The notes under the pieces: generated by a model
The model's database searches: none
The model's input: the letters and a program-made list of their open reading frames with translations, nothing else
What the model was told of the DNA's origin: nothing
Source: UBA5078 sp963977405
GTDB taxonomy: Bacteria > Pseudomonadota > Gammaproteobacteria > Pseudomonadales > Pseudohongiellaceae
Length of the DNA stretch: 13,628 nucleotides
Reading direction: 5' to 3'
Assembly: GCA_963977405.1 (NCBI GenBank)
Contig: CAXBOY010000085.1
Location: 1-13,628, forward strand
Translations under genes and position numbers: made by a program
In this document: positions 1 to 7,587 of the stretch, piece by piece
Numbering within the stretch: the first letter of the stretch is position 1
How the letters are laid out: each line of letters opens with the position of its first letter

Positions 1-220
1 TATCCGAATACAGACCAGAGGTATCATAGACACGCAATGGAGCATTAGGCTCATTGCCATTGTCAGTCAAGGTGTCGGAAAGCTTGATCTCCCGCATGGG
101 TACGAGCAGATCCGAACGGCTTCCTTGCACATAGACCTTACTGGAATTGGTGAACTGGTATTTGGTGCTGTCATCCAGACGGGTGATCTTGTCGAGAAAT
201 TGTTCTGAATTAGTGCTCAT
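1..220 (-). CDS. thiC: Phosphomethylpyrimidine synthase ThiC, N-terminal part (cut by window edge)
   Basis: Only the first 73 codons are in the window; the gene runs off the left edge. ThiC is a cytoplasmic radical-SAM enzyme that converts aminoimidazole ribotide to hydroxymethylpyrimidine phosphate, the pyrimidine half of thiamine. The visible N-terminus carries the family's opening pattern: a KVYVQGSRSDLLVPMREI stretch at about residues 28-45 and VYDTSG at 64-69, which match the conserved start of ThiC proteins. The catalytic barrel and the C-terminal iron-sulfur cysteine motif lie outside the window and cannot be judged. The ATG at 218-220 (complement) is preceded by an AGGAAG ribosome binding site about seven bases upstream, which fixes the start. 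It is divergent from tolC across a 405-base spacer. ThiC is usually controlled by a TPP riboswitch, but I could not recognise one in this leader. Confidence 0.9.
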   Translation of the reverse strand, partial: MSTNSEQFLDKITRLDDSTKYQFTNSSKVYVQGSRSDLLVPMREIKLSDTLTDNGNEPNAPLRVYDTSGLYSD

Positions 221-314
221 TGAAACTTCCTATATTGCCGGTGCCAGGCTGCTGGGAATGACGCCAAGGGCTCTAGGCGCGGGCCGGGCGCTGAGGGTTT
301 TCGGGCTGGCCTGC

Positions 315-343
315 ATTATGCCTCAATCGAGCAAGAGTGTCAC
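315..343 (-). promoter_or_regulatory. Predicted sigma70 promoter for thiC
   Basis: Read on the minus strand, a GTGACA -35 box (338-343, five of six to consensus) is followed by a 17-base spacer and a CATAAT -10 box (315-320, five of six). Transcription would start near 308, leaving a leader of about 88 bases before the thiC ATG. This is the best promoter match in the spacer. The assignment rests on sequence match alone. Confidence 0.55.
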
Positions 344-465
344 AAGCCCCAGACCACGCAGGGCGAAGAAATTGAGCAGATTGAAACCGAATACTACAAC
401 TTGAGCGTATAAGCTGAATCCCGTTCATAAAAGGACCAAATGAGGTGCCAGCGGGTTGCTTGGTT

Positions 466-482
466 TGTCACCATTAGTGACA
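466..482. repeat. Perfect inverted repeat, candidate operator
   Basis: The sequence is TGTCAC, a five-base spacer CATTA, then GTGACA, making a perfect 6+5+6 dyad. It lies 144 bases before the tolC ATG and about 120 bases upstream of the predicted thiC -35 box. The size and spacing fit a dimeric helix-turn-helix regulator site. I cannot assign it to a known regulator. There is no T tract after it on either strand, so it is not an intrinsic terminator. Confidence 0.4.
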
Positions 483-625
483 CTGTGTAGAATGCCGCGT
501 AGCCGAAGAACCACACACGATAGCGCTGCCTCGGCACTCGAGGGAAAACTGCCTCTTCTAAATAAGAGCGCAGCAGAACCTATCCTCATCTATATTGATA
601 TTGTTTTCAGCGAAGGTTTTTCATT

Positions 626-1975
626 ATGGGACGAATTACGCAAAGTCTTGGGCTCGCTATCTGCGTGTCTATCGGCGCTACACCAGTCATGGCAGACGAT
701 CTTGTGTCTATTCTCGATCTCGCTATGCGCAACGACCCAACGCTGCGTCAAGCAGAAGCACAGTATGAGTCACGCCATACTCTGCTCGATCAAGGCCGTG
801 CCGCACTGCTGCCTTCACTGGCATTGCAAGGCTCTACTACCCGGCAGACCGCTGGCCCTGCTGGCGAAATGAGCTACAAGCCCGGGCAGAACTCCCACGG
901 CTATCGCCTCAACCTCACTCAGGCCCTGTTCAATCTAACGGCTTGGTATACCTACGAGAGCGCGAAGCTACAGGATAAGGCCGCTCAAATCGGCTATGCA
1001 GCGCAGGAGCAGGACCTAATAATTCGTGTGGCGAACAGTTATTTCAACGTGCTACGCGCTCTGGACGACCTAGAGACCCGCCGCCAAGAAGAGGAGTCTT
1101 CCCAGCGTCAGTTCGAGCAGACTCAACAACGCGAAGAAGTTGGCCTTATCGCCATAACAGAGGTATACGAGAGTCAGGCCGCTTATGACCTTTCTCGCAA
1201 CAACACCATCATCGCCGAGGACACCCTAGCGACTGCTTACGAGGCTCTGGAAGCGATTACCGGGCAGCCCCATCCGAACATCGACGTACTGCGTGAAGAC
1301 TTCCCGATCGTCAGCGTCGATGGCACGGTGGAGTCATGGACTCAGCAGGCCTTGAATAGCAACCTAGCCCTCATCGCAGCGCGCTACAATCTTGAAGCTC
1401 AGCAGGAGAATCTGAAGGCACGTAAAGCAGACCATTTGCCGACTATAGCTGCGAGCGCCGCCTTCAACCACAATGTGACCGCCGGCAGCCAATCCGCTGA
1501 CGGCTCCGTGCGTGGCGTTGGCGCCATCGACGGCACGTCTTTGTCAATGAGCATTAATATTCCCCTGTTCGCAGGCGGTGGAACCTCTGCGCGTCGCCGC
1601 GCGGCAGAGTATGACCTTATGGCGCAGCAGGAAACGGTGAGCCTGACCCGTCGTCAGACTACACAGAATGTGCGCAATGCATTCCGCCGAGTCAATACAG
1701 ACGCGTTAGTGATCGCGCAGCGTCAGCAGGCAATCACTTCGGCGCGTAGTGCGCTAGAGGCGATCGAGGTTGGCTACGAAGTAGGCACGCGCAATATCGT
1801 AGACGTACTACAGGCACGACAGCAGCTATTCGTGGCCCTGCGTAACTATTCGGATGCGCGTTACAACTATGTGGTGGATACCCTGACGCTGAAACAGATC
1901 ACCGGTCTGTTGACGCCACAGGACATCCTAGAGCTGAACGAGTGGCTAGAGACTGAGTCAGCTACAGCCCCATAA
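626..1975 (+). CDS. tolC: TolC family outer membrane efflux/secretion channel
   Basis: This 449-residue protein is a TolC/OEP-type channel. It would trimerise in the outer membrane and span the periplasm, serving tripartite RND or ABC efflux pumps and type I secretion. Residues 1-23 form a signal peptide with a probable cut after VMA-23. The mature protein shows the duplicated architecture of the family. The first half (about 25-214) ends in EALEAITGQP and the second (about 235-427) ends in TLKQITGLL. Each half has a matching helix around VGLIAITEVYESQAAYDLSRN (172-192) and VGTRNIVDVLQARQQLFVALRN (386-407). NIPLFAGGG at 311-319 is the typical beta-strand turn of the second half. It is somewhat shorter than E. 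coli TolC (493 residues). The ATG follows a GAAGG ribosome binding site. No pump or adaptor gene is adjacent, so like E. coli TolC it probably serves pumps encoded elsewhere. A strong terminator follows directly. Confidence 0.93.
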   Translation: MGRITQSLGLAICVSIGATPVMADDLVSILDLAMRNDPTLRQAEAQYESRHTLLDQGRAALLPSLALQGSTTRQTAGPAGEMSYKPGQNSHGYRLNLTQALFNLTAWYTYESAKLQDKAAQIGYAAQEQDLIIRVANSYFNVLRALDDLETRRQEEESSQRQFEQTQQREEVGLIAITEVYESQAAYDLSRNNTIIAEDTLATAYEALEAITGQPHPNIDVLREDFPIVSVDGTVESWTQQALNSNLALIAARYNLEAQQENLKARKADHLPTIAASAAFNHNVTAGSQSADGSVRGVGAIDGTSLSMSINIPLFAGGGTSARRRAAEYDLMAQQETVSLTRRQTTQNVRNAFRRVNTDALVIAQRQQAITSARSALEAIEVGYEVGTRNIVDVLQARQQLFVALRNYSDARYNYVVDTLTLKQITGLLTPQDILELNEWLETESATAP

Positions 1976-1992
1976 GCAAAAATTGCTCGCAC

Positions 1993-2031
1993 AAAAAAAG
2001 GCGCCTACTTTCTCGAGTAGACGCCTTTTTT
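1993..2031. terminator. Strong bidirectional intrinsic terminator between tolC and hemH
   Basis: A run of seven A bases (1993-1999) precedes GGCG, one mismatch, CTACT, a six-base loop (2010-2015), AGTAG, the mismatch, CGCC, and six T bases (2026-2031). The hairpin has nine stem pairs with one internal mismatch. The flanking A and T tracts give a U run in either direction. It therefore ends tolC from the left and hemH, which finishes at 2110, from the right. Confidence 0.92.
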
Positions 2032-2109
2032 GTTCACTAGAAAAATACAGACGCGAACTTCGTAGCTCGCCCCGGTCGCCGTGTATAGGGATTCAGGACA
2101 CGCCAAAAA

Positions 2110-3186
2110 TCAGAGTTTCGCGCCGATGGCGCTCGCGCGGGCTTGGCGTTGGGGCTCTGGGGTAATGCTCCAGCCTTGTAGGTTCTCAAGCACCAGTGCT
2201 GCTAAAGCCTCTATGTGTTCTGGTCGCGCGTTCAGGGCGCTAATGTATTCATAACGCTCCCCACCGGCCTCCACGAAATAATGCTTATTCTCCTCACCGA
2301 TCTCCTCGATTGTTTCAAGGCAGTCAGCGGAAAAACCCGGGCAAAAAACTTGTACCGACTTAACGCCCTGTCCTGGGAATGCTTTAAGCGTCGCGTCCGT
2401 ATAGGGCTTTAACCATTCCTCGCGCCCAAAGCGCGATTGAAACGTCGTCACATATTCGTCATCGCCTAGGCCCAATTTCTGCGCAATCAATCGCGAAGTC
2501 TTATGACACTCGCAATGGTAGGGATCCCCTTTATCAAGGTAACTTTTCGGCACGCCGTGGTAGGAGAACATCAGCTTATCGGCACGCTCATGCTCTGCCC
2601 AATAAGCTTCGATGCGTTTCGCCGCCGCCTCGATGAACGGGTTGAAATCGTGGTAGTGAGATACGAAGCGAAAATCCGGCAGCCAACGACGCTTGCTAAA
2701 GTCTTGCGATATAGCATCGAATGTCGATGCGGCAGTAGAGCCAGAGTATTGTGGATATAGTGGCAACACCAAGAGTTTGCGCACGCCTTTCTTGAACATG
2801 GATTCCAACACACTGGACATGGAAGGATTGCCATAGCGCATTGCGAAGTCAACGACTAGGTTGTCATGACCTAGGCCTTGTAAGTGAGACTCTAGAGACT
2901 CCGCCTGTGCCTTGGTATGGAACAGCAATGGCGAGCCCTCATCTGTGAACACCGTAGCATAAGACTTAGCCGAGCGCCGCGGGCGAATTCGCAGGATTAC
3001 TCCATTCAATGCGAACCACCAAATGAGCCTTGGCACCTCGACCACCCGAGGGTCCCATAGAAACTCTTTCAGATAGCGATGGAGCGCTTTGGGCGTAGGG
3101 GCGTCTGGTGTGCCTAGATTGGTGATCAACACCCCGATCTTATCCGCCTGCTGATGGGAAAACTCGGGACTACCTTGGTATTTCAT
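2110..3186 (-). CDS. hemH: Ferrochelatase (protoheme ferro-lyase)
   Basis: This is the last step of protoheme synthesis, insertion of ferrous iron into protoporphyrin IX, done by a cytoplasmic or membrane-associated enzyme. The 358-residue length is normal for the proteobacterial family. The N-terminus has GVLITNLGTPDAPTPKALHRYL (18-39). YPQYSGSTAAST lies at 144-155, and the signature FSYHGVPKSYLDKGDPY at 207-223 carries the metal-handling His210. QSRFGREEWLKPYTD is at 250-264, and CPGFSADCLETIEEIGEE (282-299) carries the conserved Glu291. No C-terminal [2Fe-2S] cysteine cluster is evident. The ATG has an AAGGA ribosome binding site in a suitable place. The gene lies 75 bases downstream of the SGNH hydrolase gene on the same strand. 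Whether it is co-transcribed or has its own promoter is not clear. The terminator at 1993-2031 ends its transcript. Confidence 0.96.
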   Translation of the reverse strand: MKYQGSPEFSHQQADKIGVLITNLGTPDAPTPKALHRYLKEFLWDPRVVEVPRLIWWFALNGVILRIRPRRSAKSYATVFTDEGSPLLFHTKAQAESLESHLQGLGHDNLVVDFAMRYGNPSMSSVLESMFKKGVRKLLVLPLYPQYSGSTAASTFDAISQDFSKRRWLPDFRFVSHYHDFNPFIEAAAKRIEAYWAEHERADKLMFSYHGVPKSYLDKGDPYHCECHKTSRLIAQKLGLGDDEYVTTFQSRFGREEWLKPYTDATLKAFPGQGVKSVQVFCPGFSADCLETIEEIGEENKHYFVEAGGERYEYISALNARPEHIEALAALVLENLQGWSITPEPQRQARASAIGAKL

Positions 3187-3261
3187 GTCATTCCTTCAAT
3201 TGATAATCGAGACCCACACAGTACGTCGATAGACGCCTTAGCGGATCTCTTTAGTCGCGAT

Positions 3262-4548
3262 TTAACGAAACAGATTGAGATCTATTGCTTCGGCCATCGC
3301 TTTATAGCCCGCATCGTTAGGATGCAGATTGTCTGCTGTAAAACCTGGGATTAAGTGATTGCTATTGCTTGGGTCACGAACCGGAATCTCGAAATCTATG
3401 ATGCCATCGAACTCGCCACTTTCTCGAATCCAAGCATTCACAGCTAGTCGTTTCTGCTCGCCATCTTCGGAATAGTAAGCTGCGTCTTCAAAAGGAGTTA
3501 ATGTGGCGCCAATAATCTTGATGCCCCGCGCATGGGCGCGTGTGATGATCTGTCGATATCCCGATATGATTTCGTCTGGACTCACATCTTCGCCTGCAAA
3601 CATCCGTGCCATGCCGATATCATTAATGCCCTCGAGCAGGACGATATGGCTCACACCACTAAGGGCCAAGACATCCCGCTCGAAACGCATCTGCAAGTTC
3701 TCACCGAATCGTGGGGAGTTCTCTTGCAACACTCGATTACCGCTGATACCGGCGTTGACGACGGCGAAATCGGGTTCATTCGGATCGTTCAATAGACGCC
3801 TAGCTAGATAATTCGGCCAGCGATTATTGCTGTTCGCGGTCGAACCCACTCCGTCTGTAATGGAATCTCCCAGAGTGACTATCGCGGTGACCGCGTCGCG
3901 TCGCCCCACGTCGATCGCGGTGAGGTAGTTCCAAACAGGAATCTCCTGCGCGCTGCCGAAAGTAGGACTAGCTGAGAAATCTCCTGGCTCGGAAACATAA
4001 TTCGTTTGCGCCGCTGCCAAATGCGTTGTGACAGTACCGCTTGGCTCGGGCAAGTAGAGGCTCACACTAAGATTACTTAAAGCAGGAGCCGTAAACGCAA
4101 CGGGGTCACTGAACACTAATCCCCCACGGGAAATTGTGATGCTGTCTTGCCCCCCGAAAGTGAGTTTAGTCAGCGTTGCTGGCACGATCTCACTGCCCTG
4201 CGCCTGTAGTGCGATGCTCGCCGCGCCAATCACTAATCGCTTATTGCCATGTGTATTGGAGATGCGAATGCGCACCACGTCGCCACCGATACTCGTATGG
4301 GCGATCATTCGCAGCGTCTGGTTAGTGTATGCGTCTGTGACTTGATCCGGCGGGAGCAAGCCCGGCGGCAAGGAACTAGGACTCGCCGACCAGGTGCTAA
4401 CCCAATTGAGCCCAGCGGCACTCTGCCCTTGCGCTGTGCCAACGCTAGCCAAGGAAAGAACTAGAACCAAGCAAAGTTGAGGGAGGGCCGATAGTAGATC
4501 GACTACACGATTGTACTGGTGCTTCTTCTTATTATTGGCAACAGGCAT
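3262..4548 (-). CDS. Secreted SGNH/GDSL-family hydrolase
   Basis: This 428-residue protein is an exported esterase-like enzyme. Residues 1-41 look like a signal peptide: a basic start (NKKKH), a hydrophobic core at about 17-36, and a likely cut near AQG-41. Residues 45-215 are a beta-rich domain often found ahead of this SGNH subtype. The catalytic domain then shows all four blocks: GDSIT with nucleophile Ser229, NAGISGNR with Gly270, GIND with Asn309, and DNLHPND with Asp406 and His409. The arrangement resembles the XynE-like group of GDSL hydrolases, which deacetylate or de-esterify polysaccharides or other acylated substrates. The true substrate cannot be read from sequence. A GAAGG ribosome binding site precedes the ATG by about ten bases. 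It stands 129 bases after the GTPase gene and 75 before hemH, and the neighbours give no hint of its substrate. Confidence 0.88.
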   Translation of the reverse strand: MPVANNKKKHQYNRVVDLLSALPQLCLVLVLSLASVGTAQGQSAAGLNWVSTWSASPSSLPPGLLPPDQVTDAYTNQTLRMIAHTSIGGDVVRIRISNTHGNKRLVIGAASIALQAQGSEIVPATLTKLTFGGQDSITISRGGLVFSDPVAFTAPALSNLSVSLYLPEPSGTVTTHLAAAQTNYVSEPGDFSASPTFGSAQEIPVWNYLTAIDVGRRDAVTAIVTLGDSITDGVGSTANSNNRWPNYLARRLLNDPNEPDFAVVNAGISGNRVLQENSPRFGENLQMRFERDVLALSGVSHIVLLEGINDIGMARMFAGEDVSPDEIISGYRQIITRAHARGIKIIGATLTPFEDAAYYSEDGEQKRLAVNAWIRESGEFDGIIDFEIPVRDPSNSNHLIPGFTADNLHPNDAGYKAMAEAIDLNLFR

Positions 4549-4668
4549 AGGTGTTTACCTTCAAATCGAATTGAGAGGGCGCGAGAACGCACGGCGTTTG
4601 GGTCAAATAGGAATACGGTGACGGGAAAGTAAACTACCTGCTAAGAAGAATCAATTGGCTAACGCTGC

Positions 4669-4681
4669 CTAGCGCCGCTAG
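4669..4681. repeat. Short inverted repeat across the GTPase gene stop codon
   Basis: CTAGC, a three-base loop, then GCTAG form a perfect short dyad that overlaps the TAG stop (4678-4680) of the DUF3482 gene. On the minus strand there is no following U tract, so it is at best a weak hairpin and not a typical terminator. It may protect the 3' end of the message or be chance. Confidence 0.25.
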
Positions 4682-6123
4682 TTGCCGATCTCGCGCTTCA
4701 GTAATTCCTGCAATCTGGCCGCGATGTGCTCTAGCAAAGCCTGACGCTTGCCATCCCAAGATTGCGACTGACTCATCGAAGACCATGCGGGATGTTCTCT
4801 GATCTCTAGCAAATATCCAGACAAGCTCTCTTCCCAAAGCACCGTCAGCGCCGTGTCGCCTAGCCGAATTTGCTCAATCGCGGCATGACCTCGCCCCTCC
4901 AACGCCTGTAGCAACACCAGCTGACGCGTCACCAATACCTGTAGCACCATGTCGTCGATGCGCAGATAGCGGCTCCCGGTTAAGCTACCCAACAAACTCT
5001 GACCGATACGGCGACCGTAGCGACGCAGTGTTTGCGCACCGCCGCCAAGCAATGCGCCAATGGCAGCGCCGGCACCTAAAGATGCGCCCCCCAACATCAT
5101 ATCGACCCCTAGACCCGCTGCGGCGCCAGCGGCCGCGCCACCGCCAAGATTAATGCCCATAGCCGTCAGGGTTTCCGGATCGAAGAGATCATTTTGCCAA
5201 CGCCCTTCACTGAAAGGCAAATTGCTAGCTTCGACATCTTCCCTCGTGAAGCGATAGAGGTTTAGAAGCCCGTCGACACAGGCCTGCTCTCTGTCGCGCA
5301 CCGCACGATTAAACTGTGCGAGGTCCTTCTTATCGATACTACCGGACTCCGAACTTTGAACCTGTGCGCGATAGGCGGCGACGTCGATGAAAAGCTCGGC
5401 TAGCAGGCAGGCACCTGCTTTGCGCCTACTTAGGGAGTCTTGGTCATGACTGGAGGAGAGTTTTTCTAGCACCTTACCGCGCGTATCCAATAGCGTGGCC
5501 AGCTTTGCATAGAAGACCCGCTCTCCATCGCGCTCGGGCGCCACCGTATCGAAACTCACCACCACATGGAGGCCTAACCTCGCTAAGGCATCGCGCCATG
5601 CGCTCTCTTGCGCCTGTGGCGCGCTGACAAAATTCAGCAGAGGTAACAAAGGAATGCCACAACTGTTCAGTATGGCTAACTCGTCGCGATGTTTAGCCAA
5701 GACCGGATCACGGGCATCGATGACGTAGCAGGCGGCATCGCATTGCAGCATTTGCCGAAGCACTTTCGCCTCTTGTTCGAAACGCTGCGATGCCGGCTCC
5801 GACTGCAGAAAGGCACTAATACGCGCCGGACCATCGACACGAGCACTGTCGGCCTGCGCGTCGATTTTCTCCAATAATGCTATCGCGTCCTCGAGCCCCG
5901 GCGTGTCATAGAGCTCGAGCACTGTTTCGCGCCCGAGCCCTAGGCTCGCCGCCTCGACGTGACGCGTGGTGCTTGGCGCAGCTGATACCTCACCGAAATG
6001 CTTGTTGCGGGTCAAGGTACGTAGCAGGGATGTCTTGCCCGTATTGGTGTGCCCAACGATCGCGACCTGTAGCGCACGCTTTACTTCTGCCTTAGCCATT
6101 GTGAGCCACCCATGCCAACGCAT
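4678..6123 (-). CDS. DUF3482 P-loop GTPase, partner of the adjacent DUF2868 membrane protein
   Basis: This 481-residue protein has an Era/TrmE-like GTPase domain followed by a DUF3482-type C-terminal region. Its cellular role is unknown. The P-loop GHTNTGKT is at 24-31, a G2 threonine sits in the STTRHVE segment at 51-57, and the G3 motif DTPG is at 73-76. The usual G4 NKxD appears only as LNFVS (163-167), so guanine specificity is not obvious. Residues 322-363 are very rich in Gly and Ala with hydrophobic spacing, like a glycine zipper, which suggests membrane insertion or tight helix packing. The gene overlaps the end of the DUF2868 gene, which points to translational coupling. Two starts are possible: ATG at 6123 has a strong AGAGGA ribosome binding site, while ATG at 6099 gives the short N-terminus usual before the P-loop and overlaps the upstream stop by only eight bases. 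I list the longer form. Confidence 0.85.
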   Translation of the reverse strand: MRWHGWLTMAKAEVKRALQVAIVGHTNTGKTSLLRTLTRNKHFGEVSAAPSTTRHVEAASLGLGRETVLELYDTPGLEDAIALLEKIDAQADSARVDGPARISAFLQSEPASQRFEQEAKVLRQMLQCDAACYVIDARDPVLAKHRDELAILNSCGIPLLPLLNFVSAPQAQESAWRDALARLGLHVVVSFDTVAPERDGERVFYAKLATLLDTRGKVLEKLSSSHDQDSLSRRKAGACLLAELFIDVAAYRAQVQSSESGSIDKKDLAQFNRAVRDREQACVDGLLNLYRFTREDVEASNLPFSEGRWQNDLFDPETLTAMGINLGGGAAAGAAAGLGVDMMLGGASLGAGAAIGALLGGGAQTLRRYGRRIGQSLLGSLTGSRYLRIDDMVLQVLVTRQLVLLQALEGRGHAAIEQIRLGDTALTVLWEESLSGYLLEIREHPAWSSMSQSQSWDGKRQALLEHIAARLQELLKREIGN

Positions 6124-7555
6124 CGGCTTCCTCTGTCATTATCCCCGCGGGGGGCAGACCAATTCTAAGGAGGTTTTCTTGCCAGAGCGCTAAACGGACC
6201 GAAGCCTGCTGTCCTTTTACTTGTAATAGCCAGATGCGCAGTTCGCTGGCGCATTTGGATAGCTCGACGAGGTAATGCAAACTCCCTCGATCGGGAGACA
6301 GTCGCGCATCACAAGCCACTAACAAGGCTCGCGGTGGGCGTTCGCGGAGTGATTGCAACGCAGCTCGACGCTGCTCCCGGTTTTCGACAACCTCTGTGAA
6401 TAGCTGCTCTACAGAACCCGGAATCAAACCTTGCGGCGGCCATTGGAGAGGAGCGCCTAATTCCAAACCCAGCAATGCACTGCCCTGACCCTGCACCTGA
6501 TGTTGCGCGGCGATCCGCAGAGTCGGAGGCGGCATATTGGCCGCATCAACAACGCCACGGGAATGAGCATCGCTGCGAACGAACTCGGCAAAACCAGGCT
6601 CGCTGAGGTCAAGATGTAGTCGAGCGCGCAGCAGGAAGAAACGAAGTAGTGAGATTAACCAAACGAGAAACCGAGGCAGGATGGCGTAGACGATCAGACC
6701 GCCACTGAGCCAAGATGCCCACGCCCGTCGCGCTATCTCAGGCTGGGCAAGTGCATCCCCGGATAGCGCCGAGGCTATCATCGCGGGGTCCGGGATAGCG
6801 AAGCCAAGTAATGAGGGCAGATAGCCGAAACCCACAACGAAATCGCTGAATACTGCCTCACTCAAAATCGTGGTTTCGAGAACGAAGCTATAGCTGCGCA
6901 GGCTTAGCGCTAAAAGCATTGTGCCAAGAGAGGCCAACAATGCGAGTAGCCAAGCGCTATGGGTAATGCTACTGAGAGTCCATTGCCCCAGGCCATTAGC
7001 TTGCATCATCTTCGCCAAGGTCTTAGCCAGCTTCCCTTCGATACCGAAATCACGCTGCTGCCGGCCACGCGGCCAATGCGCGATCCCCCAAAACCATAGA
7101 CGGCCCAGAATGCCACCGCTGAGCCGCCCCCCAAACAACCACAGCAGTAATGCTAAGAAATGCACACCAATTAAGCCAATGAGGGTCCAGACTACATTGA
7201 CGGAACGAATATCACTTCCGAAGAAGCCGAACGCTGCTCCAGCGCCACTGAGGATCGAAATAGTCAGCAAGATGAGTAACAGAAGACGAGCGCTGTGGGT
7301 CCAAGCCTGCATTCGTTCCAGCAAGCCCTGCGCCTGGGTTTGCTGCTGCGCTCTGTCTAAGAGCCATTTCTCAAGGTCCGCGTCTTGCAATGAAGCGGGC
7401 AGTTGCTCAGAGACAGCGTGCGGATACTGACCGGAATGAGTCTCCAGTTCCTGCAAGCGAATGGTCTCTGCAAGCCATAGTGCTTCGAAGCGCGAGGCTG
7501 CTGTAGTGCGATTTATCAAACTGTTTCCCTTGCCTGCTAGAACTTCGGCACTCAT
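6092..7555 (-). CDS. DUF2868 family membrane protein, paired with the DUF3482 GTPase
   Basis: This is a 487-residue inner membrane protein of unknown function. It has an N-terminal region containing a FEALWLAETIRLQE helix (23-36), typical of DUF2868 proteins. Four membrane spans follow at roughly 89-112, 121-143, 200-220 and 284-309, and then a soluble C-terminal domain (about 320-487). That domain has the strand-like segments ALLGLEL (360-366) and ALLVACDARLSPDRG (410-424), suggestive of an alpha/beta fold. DUF2868 and DUF3482 genes are commonly neighbours in proteobacteria, and here they overlap. The inference is that the two products act as one membrane-bound GTPase complex. The ATG at 7555 has no visible ribosome binding site. 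An in-frame TTG at 7519 is preceded by AAGGGA six bases upstream, so the true protein may lack the first 12 residues. A dyad at 7588-7605 lies just upstream. Confidence 0.82.
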   Translation of the reverse strand: MSAEVLAGKGNSLINRTTAASRFEALWLAETIRLQELETHSGQYPHAVSEQLPASLQDADLEKWLLDRAQQQTQAQGLLERMQAWTHSARLLLLILLTISILSGAGAAFGFFGSDIRSVNVVWTLIGLIGVHFLALLLWLFGGRLSGGILGRLWFWGIAHWPRGRQQRDFGIEGKLAKTLAKMMQANGLGQWTLSSITHSAWLLALLASLGTMLLALSLRSYSFVLETTILSEAVFSDFVVGFGYLPSLLGFAIPDPAMIASALSGDALAQPEIARRAWASWLSGGLIVYAILPRFLVWLISLLRFFLLRARLHLDLSEPGFAEFVRSDAHSRGVVDAANMPPPTLRIAAQHQVQGQGSALLGLELGAPLQWPPQGLIPGSVEQLFTEVVENREQRRAALQSLRERPPRALLVACDARLSPDRGSLHYLVELSKCASELRIWLLQVKGQQASVRLALWQENLLRIGLPPAGIMTEEADALAWVAHNG

Positions 7556-7587
7556 TTGGGCGAGTGGAAAAACACGACATATCTGTT

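Larger units (their letters stand above)
221..625. other. Divergent thiC-tolC intergenic region
   Basis: This 405-base stretch separates the divergent thiC and tolC starts. It contains the predicted thiC promoter (315-343) and a perfect palindrome (466-482). I see no convincing coding region: the open frames here either run out of frame into tolC or resemble no protein I recognise. I looked on the minus strand for the conserved TPP-riboswitch blocks (the CTGAGA loop and the ACCTGATCTGG-like segment) and did not find them. A TATATT at 591-596 could be a tolC -10 box, but no matching -35 is evident. Confidence 0.6.

Noticed and set aside
147..404. An 85-codon open frame on the plus strand opposite the thiC start and leader
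   Set aside because: It is antisense to the thiC coding start and promoter and resembles no known protein. It also has no ribosome binding site.
456..872. A 138-codon open frame in the thiC-tolC spacer running into tolC
   Set aside because: It overlaps tolC in another frame, and tolC has clear family homology and a signal peptide.
4549..4677. A possible promoter for the SGNH hydrolase (TTGATT with a 17-base spacer to TACTTT)
   Set aside because: The -10 matches only three of six positions, and random matches this weak are common.
6921..7430. A 169-codon plus-strand open frame
   Set aside because: It is fully antisense to the DUF2868 gene, shows no recognisable domain, and looks like a shadow of GC-biased codon positions.
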